The notes beneath the pieces were generated by a model. The model ran no database searches. It saw nothing but the letters and a program-made list of their open reading frames with translations, and was not told the DNA's origin. The position numbers and the translations under genes were made by a program. From NCBI GenBank assembly GCA_964526945.1, contig CAZGNA010000081.1:1-11996 (forward strand): DNA of 11,996 bases, in the 5' to 3' direction. This document shows, piece by piece, positions 1 through 6,218 of this stretch (positions are counted from its first letter, which is position 1; each line of letters begins with the position of its first letter). The DNA comes from Fervidifonticultor sp964526945 (GTDB lineage Bacteria; Sysuimicrobiota; Sysuimicrobiia; Sysuimicrobiales; Humicultoraceae).

Positions 1-288
1 CTCTCCCACGAGCTGGGCGAGCTGGCGGTGGAGTGTGGCATCTGGCCGCTGTACGAGGTGGAGAACCACCAGCTCAAGCTCTACGGGAAGACGCGGGGCA
101 TCGCCGAGGGCCGGACGCGGCGCAAGCCGGTGCGCGACTACCTGCTGCGGCAGGGCCGCTTCGCCCACTTCACCGACGACGACATCGACTACTTCCAGGC
201 CAAGGTCGACGAGATGTGGGAGAAGTGGATCATTCCGGGCGTGATCCCGTTCTGGAGCGACATCGTGCGGGACAAGCCTCCAGCGTAG
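1..288 (+). CDS. 2-oxoacid (pyruvate-type):ferredoxin oxidoreductase beta subunit, C-terminal fragment
   Basis: Partial gene entering from the left edge. The frame is open from base 1 and ends with TAG at 286-288, giving 95 residues. The sequence resembles the C-terminal tail of PorB/VorB-type beta subunits: a segment reading LAVECGIWPLYEVEN, then RKPVRDYLLRQGRF, then a helix with the pattern YFQAKVDEMWEKW. In this family the beta subunit carries the thiamine pyrophosphate site and works in the cytoplasm with alpha, gamma and ferredoxin-type delta subunits to decarboxylate a 2-oxoacid to an acyl-CoA while reducing ferredoxin. The cofactor-binding part lies outside the window, so the substrate (pyruvate, 2-oxoisovalerate or another) cannot be told. 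The last 20 or so residues, after the family helix, look like a lineage-specific extension. Family assignment is from remembered consensus. Confidence 0.8.
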   Translation, partial: LSHELGELAVECGIWPLYEVENHQLKLYGKTRGIAEGRTRRKPVRDYLLRQGRFAHFTDDDIDYFQAKVDEMWEKWIIPGVIPFWSDIVRDKPPA

Positions 289-526
289 CCGGGCGGGGCG
301 GTGACCCGCGATGCTGCGTCGATGAGCAGAGGCAGCCACGGCGGCGGTACCGGACAGGGCGGTACCGCCGCACGAATTCTTGACCACGTCGGTACGGTAT
401 GCCGACCCGACGCCCGGGGACCACGGGCGACGTGCCGGAGGCGCCGGTCGTCGCGGCGGTCCCCGCGCGCCGCGTGGAGGACGCGCTGCGGGTACGTCAA
501 CACCGCGCCTGGGAGGTGGCGGAGGC
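289..526. promoter_or_regulatory. Spacer between the oxidoreductase gene and tctC
   Basis: A 238-base stretch with no convincing gene. The tctC reading frame stays open back to a TTG at 380, but those extra 49 residues are Gly/Arg-rich and unlike a signal peptide, so I treat them as non-coding. The stretch holds the inverted repeat at 341-371, a smaller one at 388-406 (arms GTCGG/CCGAC, 9-nt centre) and a lone -35-like TTGACC at 380-385 with no matching -10 box 16-18 bases downstream. The core GGTAC occurs four times (346, 361, 391 and 491). It probably contains the promoter of the transporter operon, but I cannot place it. Confidence 0.45.
341..371. promoter_or_regulatory. Perfect 11-bp inverted repeat upstream of tctC (operator or hairpin)
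   Basis: The arms GCGGCGGTACC (341-351) and GGTACCGCCGC (361-371) are perfect reverse complements separated by 9 bases. Each arm ends in the palindrome GGTACC, so the same six bases also recur directly 15 bases apart. There is no T-run after the second arm, so a classical intrinsic terminator for the upstream oxidoreductase gene is unlikely, although a T-less terminator is possible in such GC-rich DNA. The position, about 155 bases before the tctC start, and the spacing of the arms fit a dimeric-repressor operator. Which protein binds it is unknown. Confidence 0.5.
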
Positions 527-1540
527 ATGGAACGGTGGCGTAGAGCGCGCGTGAGCGTCATGGGAGGGCTGGGGACGGTGCTGCTGGCCGTGGCGCTGGC
601 CTGGGGAGGGCCGGCCTGGACGCCACGCCGTCCGGTGGAGTGGACGATTCCGGCCGGGACCGGCGGCGGTGCGGACCAGCAGGCGCGGTTCATCCAGCCC
701 CTGATCGAGAAGTACCGGCTGTCGCCGCAACCCTTCATTCCGGTGAACCGGTCCGCCGGGGCGGGCACCCAGGCGTTCCTGTGGATGATCGACAAGACCG
801 GCGACCCGCACACGATCCTGATCACGCTGGACAACCTGTTCGCGACGCCGATCGCGCAGGTGATCCGCAAGCGCGACGGCTCCCGGTTCTCGTGGCGGGA
901 TCTCACGCCGATCGCGCGGCTGCTGCTCGACCACTTCGTCCTGTGGGTGCACGCCGACTCGCCGTGGCGCACCGTGGCCGACTTCCAGCGGGCGGCGCGG
1001 GCGGCCCCGCCGGGCAGCCTCAAGATGGCCGGCACCGGCTCCAAGCAGGAAGACGAGATCATCATGGTCATGCTGGAGCAGGCGTGGGGCGTCGACTTCA
1101 CGTACGTCCCGTTCCCCGGCGGCGGGGCCGTGGCCGCGGCACTGGTGGGCAAGCAGGTCGACTTCACGGTGAACAACCCCATCGAGGCCGTGGGCCACTG
1201 GGAGGGCGGTCGGGTGCGGCCGCTGGCGATCTTCGCCGCAGAGCGGGTGCGGGTGGGCAAGTGGGGCGAGATCCCCACGATGAAAGAGCTGGGCTTCCCG
1301 CTGGAGTACCAGATGCTGCGCGGGATCTTCGGGCCGCCGGAGATGCCGGCCGAGGCCGTGGCGTTCTACCAGGACGTCTTCCGGAAGGTCATGGACACCC
1401 CGGAGATGACCGAGTTCATCGAGCGGGGTGCCTACACCAAGGCGTGGCTGACCGGTCCCGAGTTCGTGCGGTGGCTGCAGGAGAAGGACGCCGCGGTGCG
1501 CAGCCTGATGGTGAAGGGAGGGCTCGCGCCCAAGGAGTAG
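527..1540 (+). CDS. tctC: Tripartite tricarboxylate transporter substrate-binding protein TctC
   Basis: 337 residues, the normal size for the TctC (Bug) family of periplasmic receptors. An Arg-rich start and a hydrophobic stretch at about residues 10-30 form an export signal. Family features follow: the ligand loop IPAGTGGGADQQAR (about 41-54, usual form PxGGxxD), VNRSAGAGTQAF, the FTYVPFPGGGAVAAALVGKQVD block that contacts the ligand, and the C-terminal IPTMKELGFPLEY and FYQDVFRKVMDTPEM blocks. The ATG at 527 is chosen because GGGAGG lies 10 bases upstream at 511-516 and the signal sequence begins directly after it. It is the first gene of tctCBA; the protein would pass a small solute, usually a carboxylate, to TctB/TctA. 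The ligand cannot be predicted because Bug proteins bind very diverse acids. The next gene is separated by a strong hairpin. Confidence 0.9.
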   Translation: MERWRRARVSVMGGLGTVLLAVALAWGGPAWTPRRPVEWTIPAGTGGGADQQARFIQPLIEKYRLSPQPFIPVNRSAGAGTQAFLWMIDKTGDPHTILITLDNLFATPIAQVIRKRDGSRFSWRDLTPIARLLLDHFVLWVHADSPWRTVADFQRAARAAPPGSLKMAGTGSKQEDEIIMVMLEQAWGVDFTYVPFPGGGAVAAALVGKQVDFTVNNPIEAVGHWEGGRVRPLAIFAAERVRVGKWGEIPTMKELGFPLEYQMLRGIFGPPEMPAEAVAFYQDVFRKVMDTPEMTEFIERGAYTKAWLTGPEFVRWLQEKDAAVRSLMVKGGLAPKE

Positions 1541-1551
1541 CACGACGGGCT

Positions 1552-1585
1552 GCTGGGGCCGCGCGCGCCTGCGCGCGGCCCCAGC
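1552..1585 (+). promoter_or_regulatory. 15-bp GC hairpin between tctC and tctB (attenuator or mRNA 3'-end stabiliser)
   Basis: The arms GCTGGGGCCGCGCGC (1552-1566) and GCGCGCGGCCCCAGC (1571-1585) pair perfectly around a 4-base GCCT loop, starting 11 bases after the tctC stop. No U-tract follows, so this is not a textbook Rho-independent terminator. Hairpins of this kind after the receptor gene of a transport operon are known in other systems (for example after malE) to protect the upstream message or cause partial termination, giving an excess of receptor over permease. I infer the same use here. Confidence 0.7.
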
Positions 1586-1609
1586 GCAGGGCTCCTGGCC
1601 GCATCCCCC

Positions 1610-2083
1610 ATGCAGCGAGGCGAACTGCTGATGGCGCTGGGCCTGGTGGCCGGCGCGCTGCTGCTGGTCCGCGAGGCCCTGCGGCTCCCCATCGCCTGGA
1701 CGAGCGCAGGGCCCGGCCCCGGCTTCTTCCCGTTCTGGCTCGCCGTCGGCGTCACCATCGTGGCCGCCGTCATCCTGGTCCGGGCCTGGCGCGCCGGGCG
1801 GCGGCGCGACGAGCCGTTCCTCCCTCCGGGCGCCTGGAAGCCGCTGGTGATCGTCTTCCTCCCGATGGTGGCCGTGGTGGCGCTCATCCACTACCTGGGG
1901 ATCTACCTGGGCGGGGCCCTGTACCTGGCGGGGTACATGCGGCTGGTGGGGCGCCACCGCTGGGTGCAGGTGGCGGCGGTCAGCGTCGCCCTGCCGCTGG
2001 TGCTGTTCCTGATCTTCGAGCGGTGGTTCCTGATGCCGATGCCCAAAGGCCTGGCGCTGGAGTGGTTCCTCTATGGACGGTAG
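1610..2083 (+). CDS. tctB: Tripartite tricarboxylate transporter small membrane subunit TctB
   Basis: 157 residues, a usual size for TctB. The N-terminal RGELLMALGLVAGALLLVREALRLP followed at about residues 34-44 by the SAGPGPGFFPF block is the characteristic TctB start: a first membrane helix, a short outside loop, then GPGFFP entering the second helix. Two more hydrophobic segments follow (about 84-110 and 118-136), giving about four transmembrane helices. TctB is the small, poorly conserved membrane partner of TctA in solute/cation symport. The ATG at 1610 has no clear ribosome-binding site; the in-frame ATG at 1631 has GCGAGG 10 bases upstream, but the family usually has the residues before it, so I keep 1610. 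The gene ends 6 bases before tctA. Confidence 0.85.
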   Translation: MQRGELLMALGLVAGALLLVREALRLPIAWTSAGPGPGFFPFWLAVGVTIVAAVILVRAWRAGRRRDEPFLPPGAWKPLVIVFLPMVAVVALIHYLGIYLGGALYLAGYMRLVGRHRWVQVAAVSVALPLVLFLIFERWFLMPMPKGLALEWFLYGR

Positions 2084-2089
2084 CCCCCG

Positions 2090-3634
2090 ATGAGCCTGCT
2101 GGGGATCTTCCACGACCTGCTCTACGGGATCGGGGTGGCGGCCTCGCCCACCAACCTGTTCGTGGCGGCCGTGGGGCTGCTGCTGGGTACGGCCATCGGC
2201 GTCCTGCCGGGCCTGGGCGGGACCAACGGCATCGCGCTGCTGCTGCCGCTGACGTTCCGCCTCCCGCCGACGTCGGCCATCATCCTGCTCTCGTCGGTCT
2301 ACTGGGGCGCCATCTTCGGCGGCGCCATCACGTCGATCCTCTTCAACATCCCCGGGGAGCCCTGGTCGGTGGCCACGACGTTCGACGGCCATCCCCTGGC
2401 CAAGCAGGGCAAGCCGGGGATCGCGCTCACGGCGGCCTTCACCTCGTCGTTCATCGGCGCGTTCATCTCCATCGTGCTGTTCACGTTCTTCGCGCCGCCG
2501 CTGGCCGAGATCGCCCTGAAGTTCGGCCCGCCCGAGAACTTCGCGGTGCTCCTGCTGGCGTTCGCCACCATTGCGGGCCTGGAAGGCGGCGACCCGCTCA
2601 AGTCGGTGCTCATGACCCTGCTGGGGCTGCTGCTGGGCACCGTGGGGTTCGACATCGTCAGCGGCTCGCCGCGCATGACCTTCGGCGTGGTCGCCCTCCA
2701 GAGCGGCATCAACTTCATCGTGATCGCCATCGGCCTGTTCGGGCTCGGCGAGATCCTCCTGACGGTAGAGGAGGGGTTGCGGCTGGAGGGCGTGCGTGCG
2801 CGCCTGAGTTTCCGCGACGTGTGGGAGACGTGGAAGCTGTTCCCCCGCTACGTCTGGACCATCGTCCGGGGCACCGCGCTGGGGTTCTGGATCGGCGTCC
2901 TGCCCGGGACCGGGGCCACGCCCGCATCCTTCATGAGCTACGGGCTGGCCAAGCAGTTCAGCCCGCGGGGCCACCGGTTCGGCACCGGCGAGGTGGAAGG
3001 GGTGGTGGCGCCCGAGACGGCAGCCCACGCGGCGGGCATCGGCGCGCTGCTGCCCATGATCACCCTGGGGATCCCGGGCTCGCCCACGGCCGCGGTGATG
3101 CTGGCCGGCTTCTTCATCTGGGGCCTCAACCCCGGGCCGCTGCTGTTCCGGGAGCAGCGGGAGTTCGTCTGGGGCCTCATCGGCTCCATGTACTTGGCCA
3201 ACGTCATCGGCGTGCTCATCGTCCTCACCATGGTGCCGGCGTTCGCGGCCATCAACCGCATCCCGTTCGGGATCCTGGCGCCGCTGATCGTCATCCTCTC
3301 CAGCGTGGGCGCCTACGCCGCCAACAACCAGGTCCTCGACCTGTGGATCATGCTGGCGTCGGGGCTGGCGGGCTACCTGTTCAAGAAACTGGGCTATCCG
3401 CTGGCGCCGCTGGTCGTGGCGCTGGTGCTCGGCGACATGACCGAGCAGGCGCTGCGGCAGAGCCTGATCATGGGCCAGGGCTCGCCGGCCATCTTCCTGC
3501 ACCGTCCCATCGCCCTGGCCTTCATGGCGGCCGCGCTGGTCCTGGTGGCGCTGCCGGTTCTGCGGGCGGTACGCCGCCAGGTCCGCGGGCGCCGGGGCGC
3601 CGCCCCCGCGCCCGCGCCGGCGCCGCGGGGCTAG
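2090..3634 (+). CDS. tctA: Tripartite tricarboxylate transporter large permease TctA
   Basis: 514 residues, about the standard TctA length of 500. It is highly hydrophobic, with many predicted membrane helices. Conserved blocks are easy to see: GVLPGLGG (residues 37-44), GAIFGGAITSILFNIPGEP (73-91), the mirrored GVLPGTGATPASF near residue 270, VVAPETAAHAAGIGALLP near 305-320, LGIPGSPTAAVMLAG near 326-340, and NPGPLLF. The two PG-containing blocks reflect the internal duplication of the family. TctA forms the solute channel and couples uptake to an ion gradient, receiving substrate from TctC. The ATG at 2090 follows the tctB stop by 6 bases and has only a weak ribosome-binding site, suggesting translational coupling. 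The last 20 residues are a cytoplasmic-looking Arg tail and an Ala-Pro run, which I take to be non-essential low complexity. Confidence 0.95.
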   Translation: MSLLGIFHDLLYGIGVAASPTNLFVAAVGLLLGTAIGVLPGLGGTNGIALLLPLTFRLPPTSAIILLSSVYWGAIFGGAITSILFNIPGEPWSVATTFDGHPLAKQGKPGIALTAAFTSSFIGAFISIVLFTFFAPPLAEIALKFGPPENFAVLLLAFATIAGLEGGDPLKSVLMTLLGLLLGTVGFDIVSGSPRMTFGVVALQSGINFIVIAIGLFGLGEILLTVEEGLRLEGVRARLSFRDVWETWKLFPRYVWTIVRGTALGFWIGVLPGTGATPASFMSYGLAKQFSPRGHRFGTGEVEGVVAPETAAHAAGIGALLPMITLGIPGSPTAAVMLAGFFIWGLNPGPLLFREQREFVWGLIGSMYLANVIGVLIVLTMVPAFAAINRIPFGILAPLIVILSSVGAYAANNQVLDLWIMLASGLAGYLFKKLGYPLAPLVVALVLGDMTEQALRQSLIMGQGSPAIFLHRPIALAFMAAALVLVALPVLRAVRRQVRGRRGAAPAPAPAPRG

Positions 3635-3641
3635 CGCGCAG

Positions 3642-4454
3642 ATGGGCATCGTCGCGTTCACCCGCGAACTGGGCAGCCTGGGCACCTTCATCGCGGAGCG
3701 GCTGGCCGTGCGCCGCGGCTACCGGTACGTGCGCCGCGAGATCCTGGAAGCGGCCGCCCGGGTGGGCGAGGTCAGCGAGGAGGCGTTGCTCCGCTCGGTG
3801 GAGCAGGCCCCGGGCCTGTGGGAGCGCCTGAGCCTGCCCGCGCGCCGCAACTTCCACCACGTGGCTGCCCGGGTGCTGGAGATCGCGGCGGCCGACGACG
3901 TGGTGATCCTCGGGCGCTGGTCCACCATGTTGCTGCGGGGCGTACGCCACGCGGTGCGCGTGCGCGTCTGCGCCCCGCTGGAGGTGCGGGTGGCGCGCCT
4001 GACGGAGCGGCTGGCGGTGCCCCGCCACGAGGCCCAGGCCCTGGCCCAGCGGTACGACGACGGCGTGCGGGCGCGCCTGCGGCAGTTCTTCGACGTGGAG
4101 TGGGAAGACAGCGATCTCTACGATCTGGTGGTCAACACCGAGCGCATCGCGGTGGAGCCGGCGTGCGAGCTCATCGAGCGCCTGCTGGACGATCCCGCGT
4201 TCCAGCCCGACGACGCCTCGCGCCAGGAGGTGGCGGATCGCGCGCTGGCCGCCCGCGTGGCGGAGGCGCTGAAGATGGACGACCGCCTGGGCCACGTGGA
4301 CCTGCAGGTGACGGCCCGGAGCGGCACCGTGACGCTGGCAGGGGTCGTCTTCAACCCCGACGAGCGGGCGGCCGCGGTCGCGGTGGCCCGCAGCGTGCCG
4401 CGGGTGACGGCGGTGGCCGACGAGATCACCGTGGCACGGATGCCGCCGCGGTGA
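3642..4454 (+). CDS. Cytidylate-kinase-like protein fused to a C-terminal BON domain
   Basis: 270 residues. The first 180 or so match the cytidylate kinase-like family (the Cytidylate_kin2 type): start VAFTRELGSLGTFIAERLA, corresponding to the family's ReGSGGxxIAxxLA nucleotide loop, then VVILGRWSTMLLRG (87-100) and LYDLVVNTERI (159-169). The P-loop equivalent reads GSLG instead of GSGG, so phosphate binding may be altered. Residues 201-264 form a BON-like domain: VAEALKMDDRLGHVDLQV, then VTLAGVVFNPDERAAA with its central Gly, then VPRVTAVADEITV. BON domains typically bind membranes or hydrophobic ligands. No signal peptide is seen, so the protein is probably cytoplasmic. It begins 7 bases after tctA stops and is likely cotranscribed. 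A housekeeping CMP kinase role is doubtful because of the loop change and the fusion; a regulatory or ligand-sensing role tied to transport is only a guess. Confidence 0.75.
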   Translation: MGIVAFTRELGSLGTFIAERLAVRRGYRYVRREILEAAARVGEVSEEALLRSVEQAPGLWERLSLPARRNFHHVAARVLEIAAADDVVILGRWSTMLLRGVRHAVRVRVCAPLEVRVARLTERLAVPRHEAQALAQRYDDGVRARLRQFFDVEWEDSDLYDLVVNTERIAVEPACELIERLLDDPAFQPDDASRQEVADRALAARVAEALKMDDRLGHVDLQVTARSGTVTLAGVVFNPDERAAAVAVARSVPRVTAVADEITVARMPPR

Positions 4455-4479
4455 GGGCGCCGTTGCGGGAACGGGGTGA

Positions 4480-5397
4480 GTGACGGGTGTGCTGGCGATC
4501 GACTGGAGCGCCATCCTGATCGTCCTCCAGCTGGTCTACCTGGAGGGGATCCTCTCTATCGACAACGCCGCGGTCCTGGGCGCCATGGTCTCGGCGCTGC
4601 CGCGCCACGAGCCGATCCCCTGGCCCCGGCCCCTGCGGTTCCTGGCGCGTCCCGTCCACCGGCTGCTCGGCGGCCAGCAGATGGCGGCGCTCAAGGCGGG
4701 CCTGCTCGGCGCGTACCTGGGACGGGGGACCATGCTGTTCGCTGCCGCCTGGGTCGTGCGCAATCGCTGGCTGCTGCTGGTGGGCGGCCTGTACCTGATC
4801 TACCTGGCCATCACCCATTTCGGCGCCGAGGCCGAGAAGGCCGAGCTGGCCGACCGCGGCGACGTGCTCGTCGCCGCCTCGCGCGCGTTCTGGATGGTGG
4901 TCCTCAACGTGGAGCTGGCCGACCTGGCCTTCAGCCTGGACAACGTCGTGGCCGCGGTGGCCCTGTCCCGCGAGATGTGGGTCGTCCTGACCGGCGTCTT
5001 CCTGGGGATCGTGACCATGCGGTTTGCGGCGGGCATCTTCGTCCGGCTCATCGCGCGCGAGCCGATCCTGGAGGCCGCGGCCTACCTGCTGGTGTTCGCC
5101 ATCGGCCTCGAGGTGCTGGCCGAGGACCTGTTCGCCATCCACATCTCGCACCTCCACAAGTTCCTGATCTCGGCCGGGATCCTGGCGGCCTCGCTGCTGT
5201 ACGCGCACGTCCCGGCGCTGCAGGCGCTGGGCGCGCGGCTGCGGTGGCTGCGCCGGGCCCTGGCCGCTGTCAGCATGACGGCCCGCCGGGTCCTGCGGCC
5301 GGTGGGCGGCGCGGTGCGGGGCAGCCTGCGGGCGGGCCGGTGGGCCGTGGCGACGATGCGCGCGACCGTGCGCAACCGCCGCGCGACGCTCCCGTGA
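4480..5397 (+). CDS. TerC-family integral membrane protein (likely metal-ion exporter)
   Basis: 305 residues. Two family signatures with acidic membrane residues are visible: YLEGILSIDNAAVLGAMV (20-37; Glu22, Asp28) and ELADLAFSLDNVVAAVAL (145-162; Asp148, Asp154). About seven hydrophobic helices run to residue 240. TerC relatives are linked to tellurite resistance and, in several bacteria, to Mn(II) export and metalation of secreted enzymes; the ion here is not known. After residue 255 there is an unusual 50-residue tail very rich in Arg, probably cytoplasmic and able to touch membrane or nucleic acid. Start: GTG at 4480, but a second in-frame GTG at 4489 has GGGGTGAG at 4473-4480, 8 bases before it, and could be the true start. 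There is no room for a yybP-ykoY manganese riboswitch in the 25-base gap after the kinase-BON gene. Confidence 0.85.
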   Translation: MTGVLAIDWSAILIVLQLVYLEGILSIDNAAVLGAMVSALPRHEPIPWPRPLRFLARPVHRLLGGQQMAALKAGLLGAYLGRGTMLFAAAWVVRNRWLLLVGGLYLIYLAITHFGAEAEKAELADRGDVLVAASRAFWMVVLNVELADLAFSLDNVVAAVALSREMWVVLTGVFLGIVTMRFAAGIFVRLIAREPILEAAAYLLVFAIGLEVLAEDLFAIHISHLHKFLISAGILAASLLYAHVPALQALGARLRWLRRALAAVSMTARRVLRPVGGAVRGSLRAGRWAVATMRATVRNRRATLP

Positions 5398-5416
5398 GCG
5401 GTGCCGCGGGCACCGC
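5398..5416 (+). terminator. 8-bp hairpin directly after the terC-family stop
   Basis: GCGGTGCC (5398-5405) and GGCACCGC (5409-5416) pair perfectly around GCG, beginning at the base after the TGA. No T-run follows, so termination would be weak or factor-assisted. A second short inverted repeat, GCGGAC-C-GTCCGC at 5432-5444, lies just downstream. Together they occupy most of the 91-base gap before the acyltransferase gene and could separate the two transcription units, or simply reflect high GC content. Confidence 0.3.
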
Positions 5417-5488
5417 GAGCCCGCCGCGGAGGCGGACCGTCCGCGTGCGCCCGTAGCGCGGTGCGGCGGCGCCGGCGCGCACGCTGCG

Positions 5489-6109
5489 ATGGCGGCGGAG
5501 CGGGGAGCGGTCGGTCCCCGGGAGACCCGGTGGTTCCGGGTGGTGCACCGCGCGGTGCGCGGCCTGCTGCGGGTGTACGTGCGCTTGCGTGTCGAGGGAC
5601 GGGAACACTATCCGGCGGGGCCGGCGGTGCTCGTCGCCAACCACCGCAGCGCCCTCGACCCGCTCTTCGTCGCTGCCGCGGTGCCCGAACGCATCCTCTT
5701 CGTCGCGGCGGCGGAGTTTTTGGCGTGGCGCGGCATCGGCTGGGTGATGCGCGCCTACGGCTGCATTCCGGTCCGGCGCGGCGCGGTGGACCTTCCGGCG
5801 GTGCGTCGGGCCGTGCGCGCACTGGCCGCGGGACGCAAGGTCGGCGTCTTCCCCGAAGGCCGCGTCACGCCCCATCCCCTGCCACCGCACCGCGGCGCCG
5901 CGCTCATCGCCGCCCGCGCCCGCGTGCCGTTGGTGCCCGTGGCGGTGGCGGGTTCTGCGCGGGTCTTTCCGCTGGGGGCCCGCGTGCCGCGGCCAGGTGC
6001 CGTGCGCGTGCGCTTCGGCCCGCCGCTGCCGCCACCGGCACAGACCCGCGACGCCATGGACGCGGCGCTGGCGGCGACGATGGCGTGGATCGGGCAGCAC
6101 GCGTCATGA
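5489..6109 (+). CDS. plsC: PlsC-type 1-acyl-sn-glycerol-3-phosphate acyltransferase
   Basis: 206 residues, a typical short bacterial PlsC. The catalytic NHxxxxD motif is NHRSALD (Asn51, His52, Asp57), the glycerophosphate-binding motif is FPEGR (121-125), and the fourth conserved block is VPLVPVAVAGS (146-156). The enzyme would transfer an acyl group to lysophosphatidic acid to make phosphatidic acid, the central phospholipid precursor, at the inner face of the membrane. A mildly hydrophobic stretch at about 60-95 could associate with the bilayer. The ATG at 5489 lacks a clear ribosome-binding site; in-frame GTGs at 5540 and 5543 would remove the first 17-18 residues without touching the motifs. 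Acyltransferases of this family also act on other lysolipids or on lipid-linked secondary products, so the symbol rests on motif and size alone. Confidence 0.85.
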   Translation: MAAERGAVGPRETRWFRVVHRAVRGLLRVYVRLRVEGREHYPAGPAVLVANHRSALDPLFVAAAVPERILFVAAAEFLAWRGIGWVMRAYGCIPVRRGAVDLPAVRRAVRALAAGRKVGVFPEGRVTPHPLPPHRGAALIAARARVPLVPVAVAGSARVFPLGARVPRPGAVRVRFGPPLPPPAQTRDAMDAALAATMAWIGQHAS

Positions 6110-6130
6110 CGGGCGCCAGGTCCCACCACC

Positions 6131-6142
6131 GTGCCATGGCAC
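6131..6142. repeat. 12-bp perfect palindrome
   Basis: GTGCCATGGCAC is its own reverse complement. It lies about 48 bases upstream of the -35 box of the promoter at 6190, a position where an activator or repressor dimer could bind. No known operator was recognised. Confidence 0.35.
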
Positions 6143-6205
6143 CCGAGCCGCCCTTGATACGCCACCAGGAACACGCCACCCGTGCCGCCTTGACATGCCA
6201 CCCGG
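6143..6205 (+). repeat. Two imperfect direct repeats with a 37-base period
   Basis: The copies at 6143-6169 and 6180-6205 share the pattern CCG-N-GCCGCC, then TTGA-Y-A, then YGCCACC and GG, differing by one inserted C and a few substitutions. The second copy contains the perfect -35 box TTGACA, while the first has TTGATA in the same place but no usable -10. A separate inverted repeat, ACCAGGA (6164-6170) with TCCTGGT (6207-6213), spans the second copy and reaches the -10 box. This could be an operator pair or a duplicated promoter piece. Confidence 0.45.
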
Positions 6206-6218
6206 GTCCTGGTACAAG
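6190..6218 (+). promoter_or_regulatory. Predicted sigma-70-type promoter for the DUF4395-thioredoxin-SBP operon
   Basis: TTGACA at 6190-6195 matches the -35 consensus in all six bases. It is followed by exactly 17 bases and TACAAG at 6213-6218, which matches TATAAT in four of six positions. In DNA this rich in G and C, such a match is unlikely to be common by chance. Transcription would start near 6225 and leave about 250 untranslated bases before the first gene. Confidence 0.6.

Noticed and set aside
380..408. Sigma-70 promoter beginning with TTGACC ahead of tctC
   Set aside because: No -10-like hexamer occurs 16-18 bases downstream (the bases there are CCGACC-like), so only the -35-like box stands.
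380..526. TTG-started N-terminal extension of TctC
   Set aside because: The 49 added residues are low-complexity Gly/Arg sequence in front of an intact signal peptide, and the ATG at 527 has a good ribosome-binding site.
497..3691. Minus-strand open frame of over 1,000 codons antisense to tctCBA
   Set aside because: Composition is dominated by His, Arg, Gln, Asp and Gly with no family resemblance. It is the expected mirror of GC-biased third positions in the well-supported tct genes.
640..3831. Plus-strand open frame of over 1,000 codons in another phase across tctC-tctA
   Set aside because: Arg/Ala/Gly/Pro-rich translation without motifs; it overlaps four recognised genes and is an out-of-frame shadow.
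4455..4479. Manganese (yybP-ykoY) riboswitch upstream of the TerC-family gene
   Set aside because: Only 25 bases separate the genes, far too short; just a 5-bp stem (4460-4474) is present.
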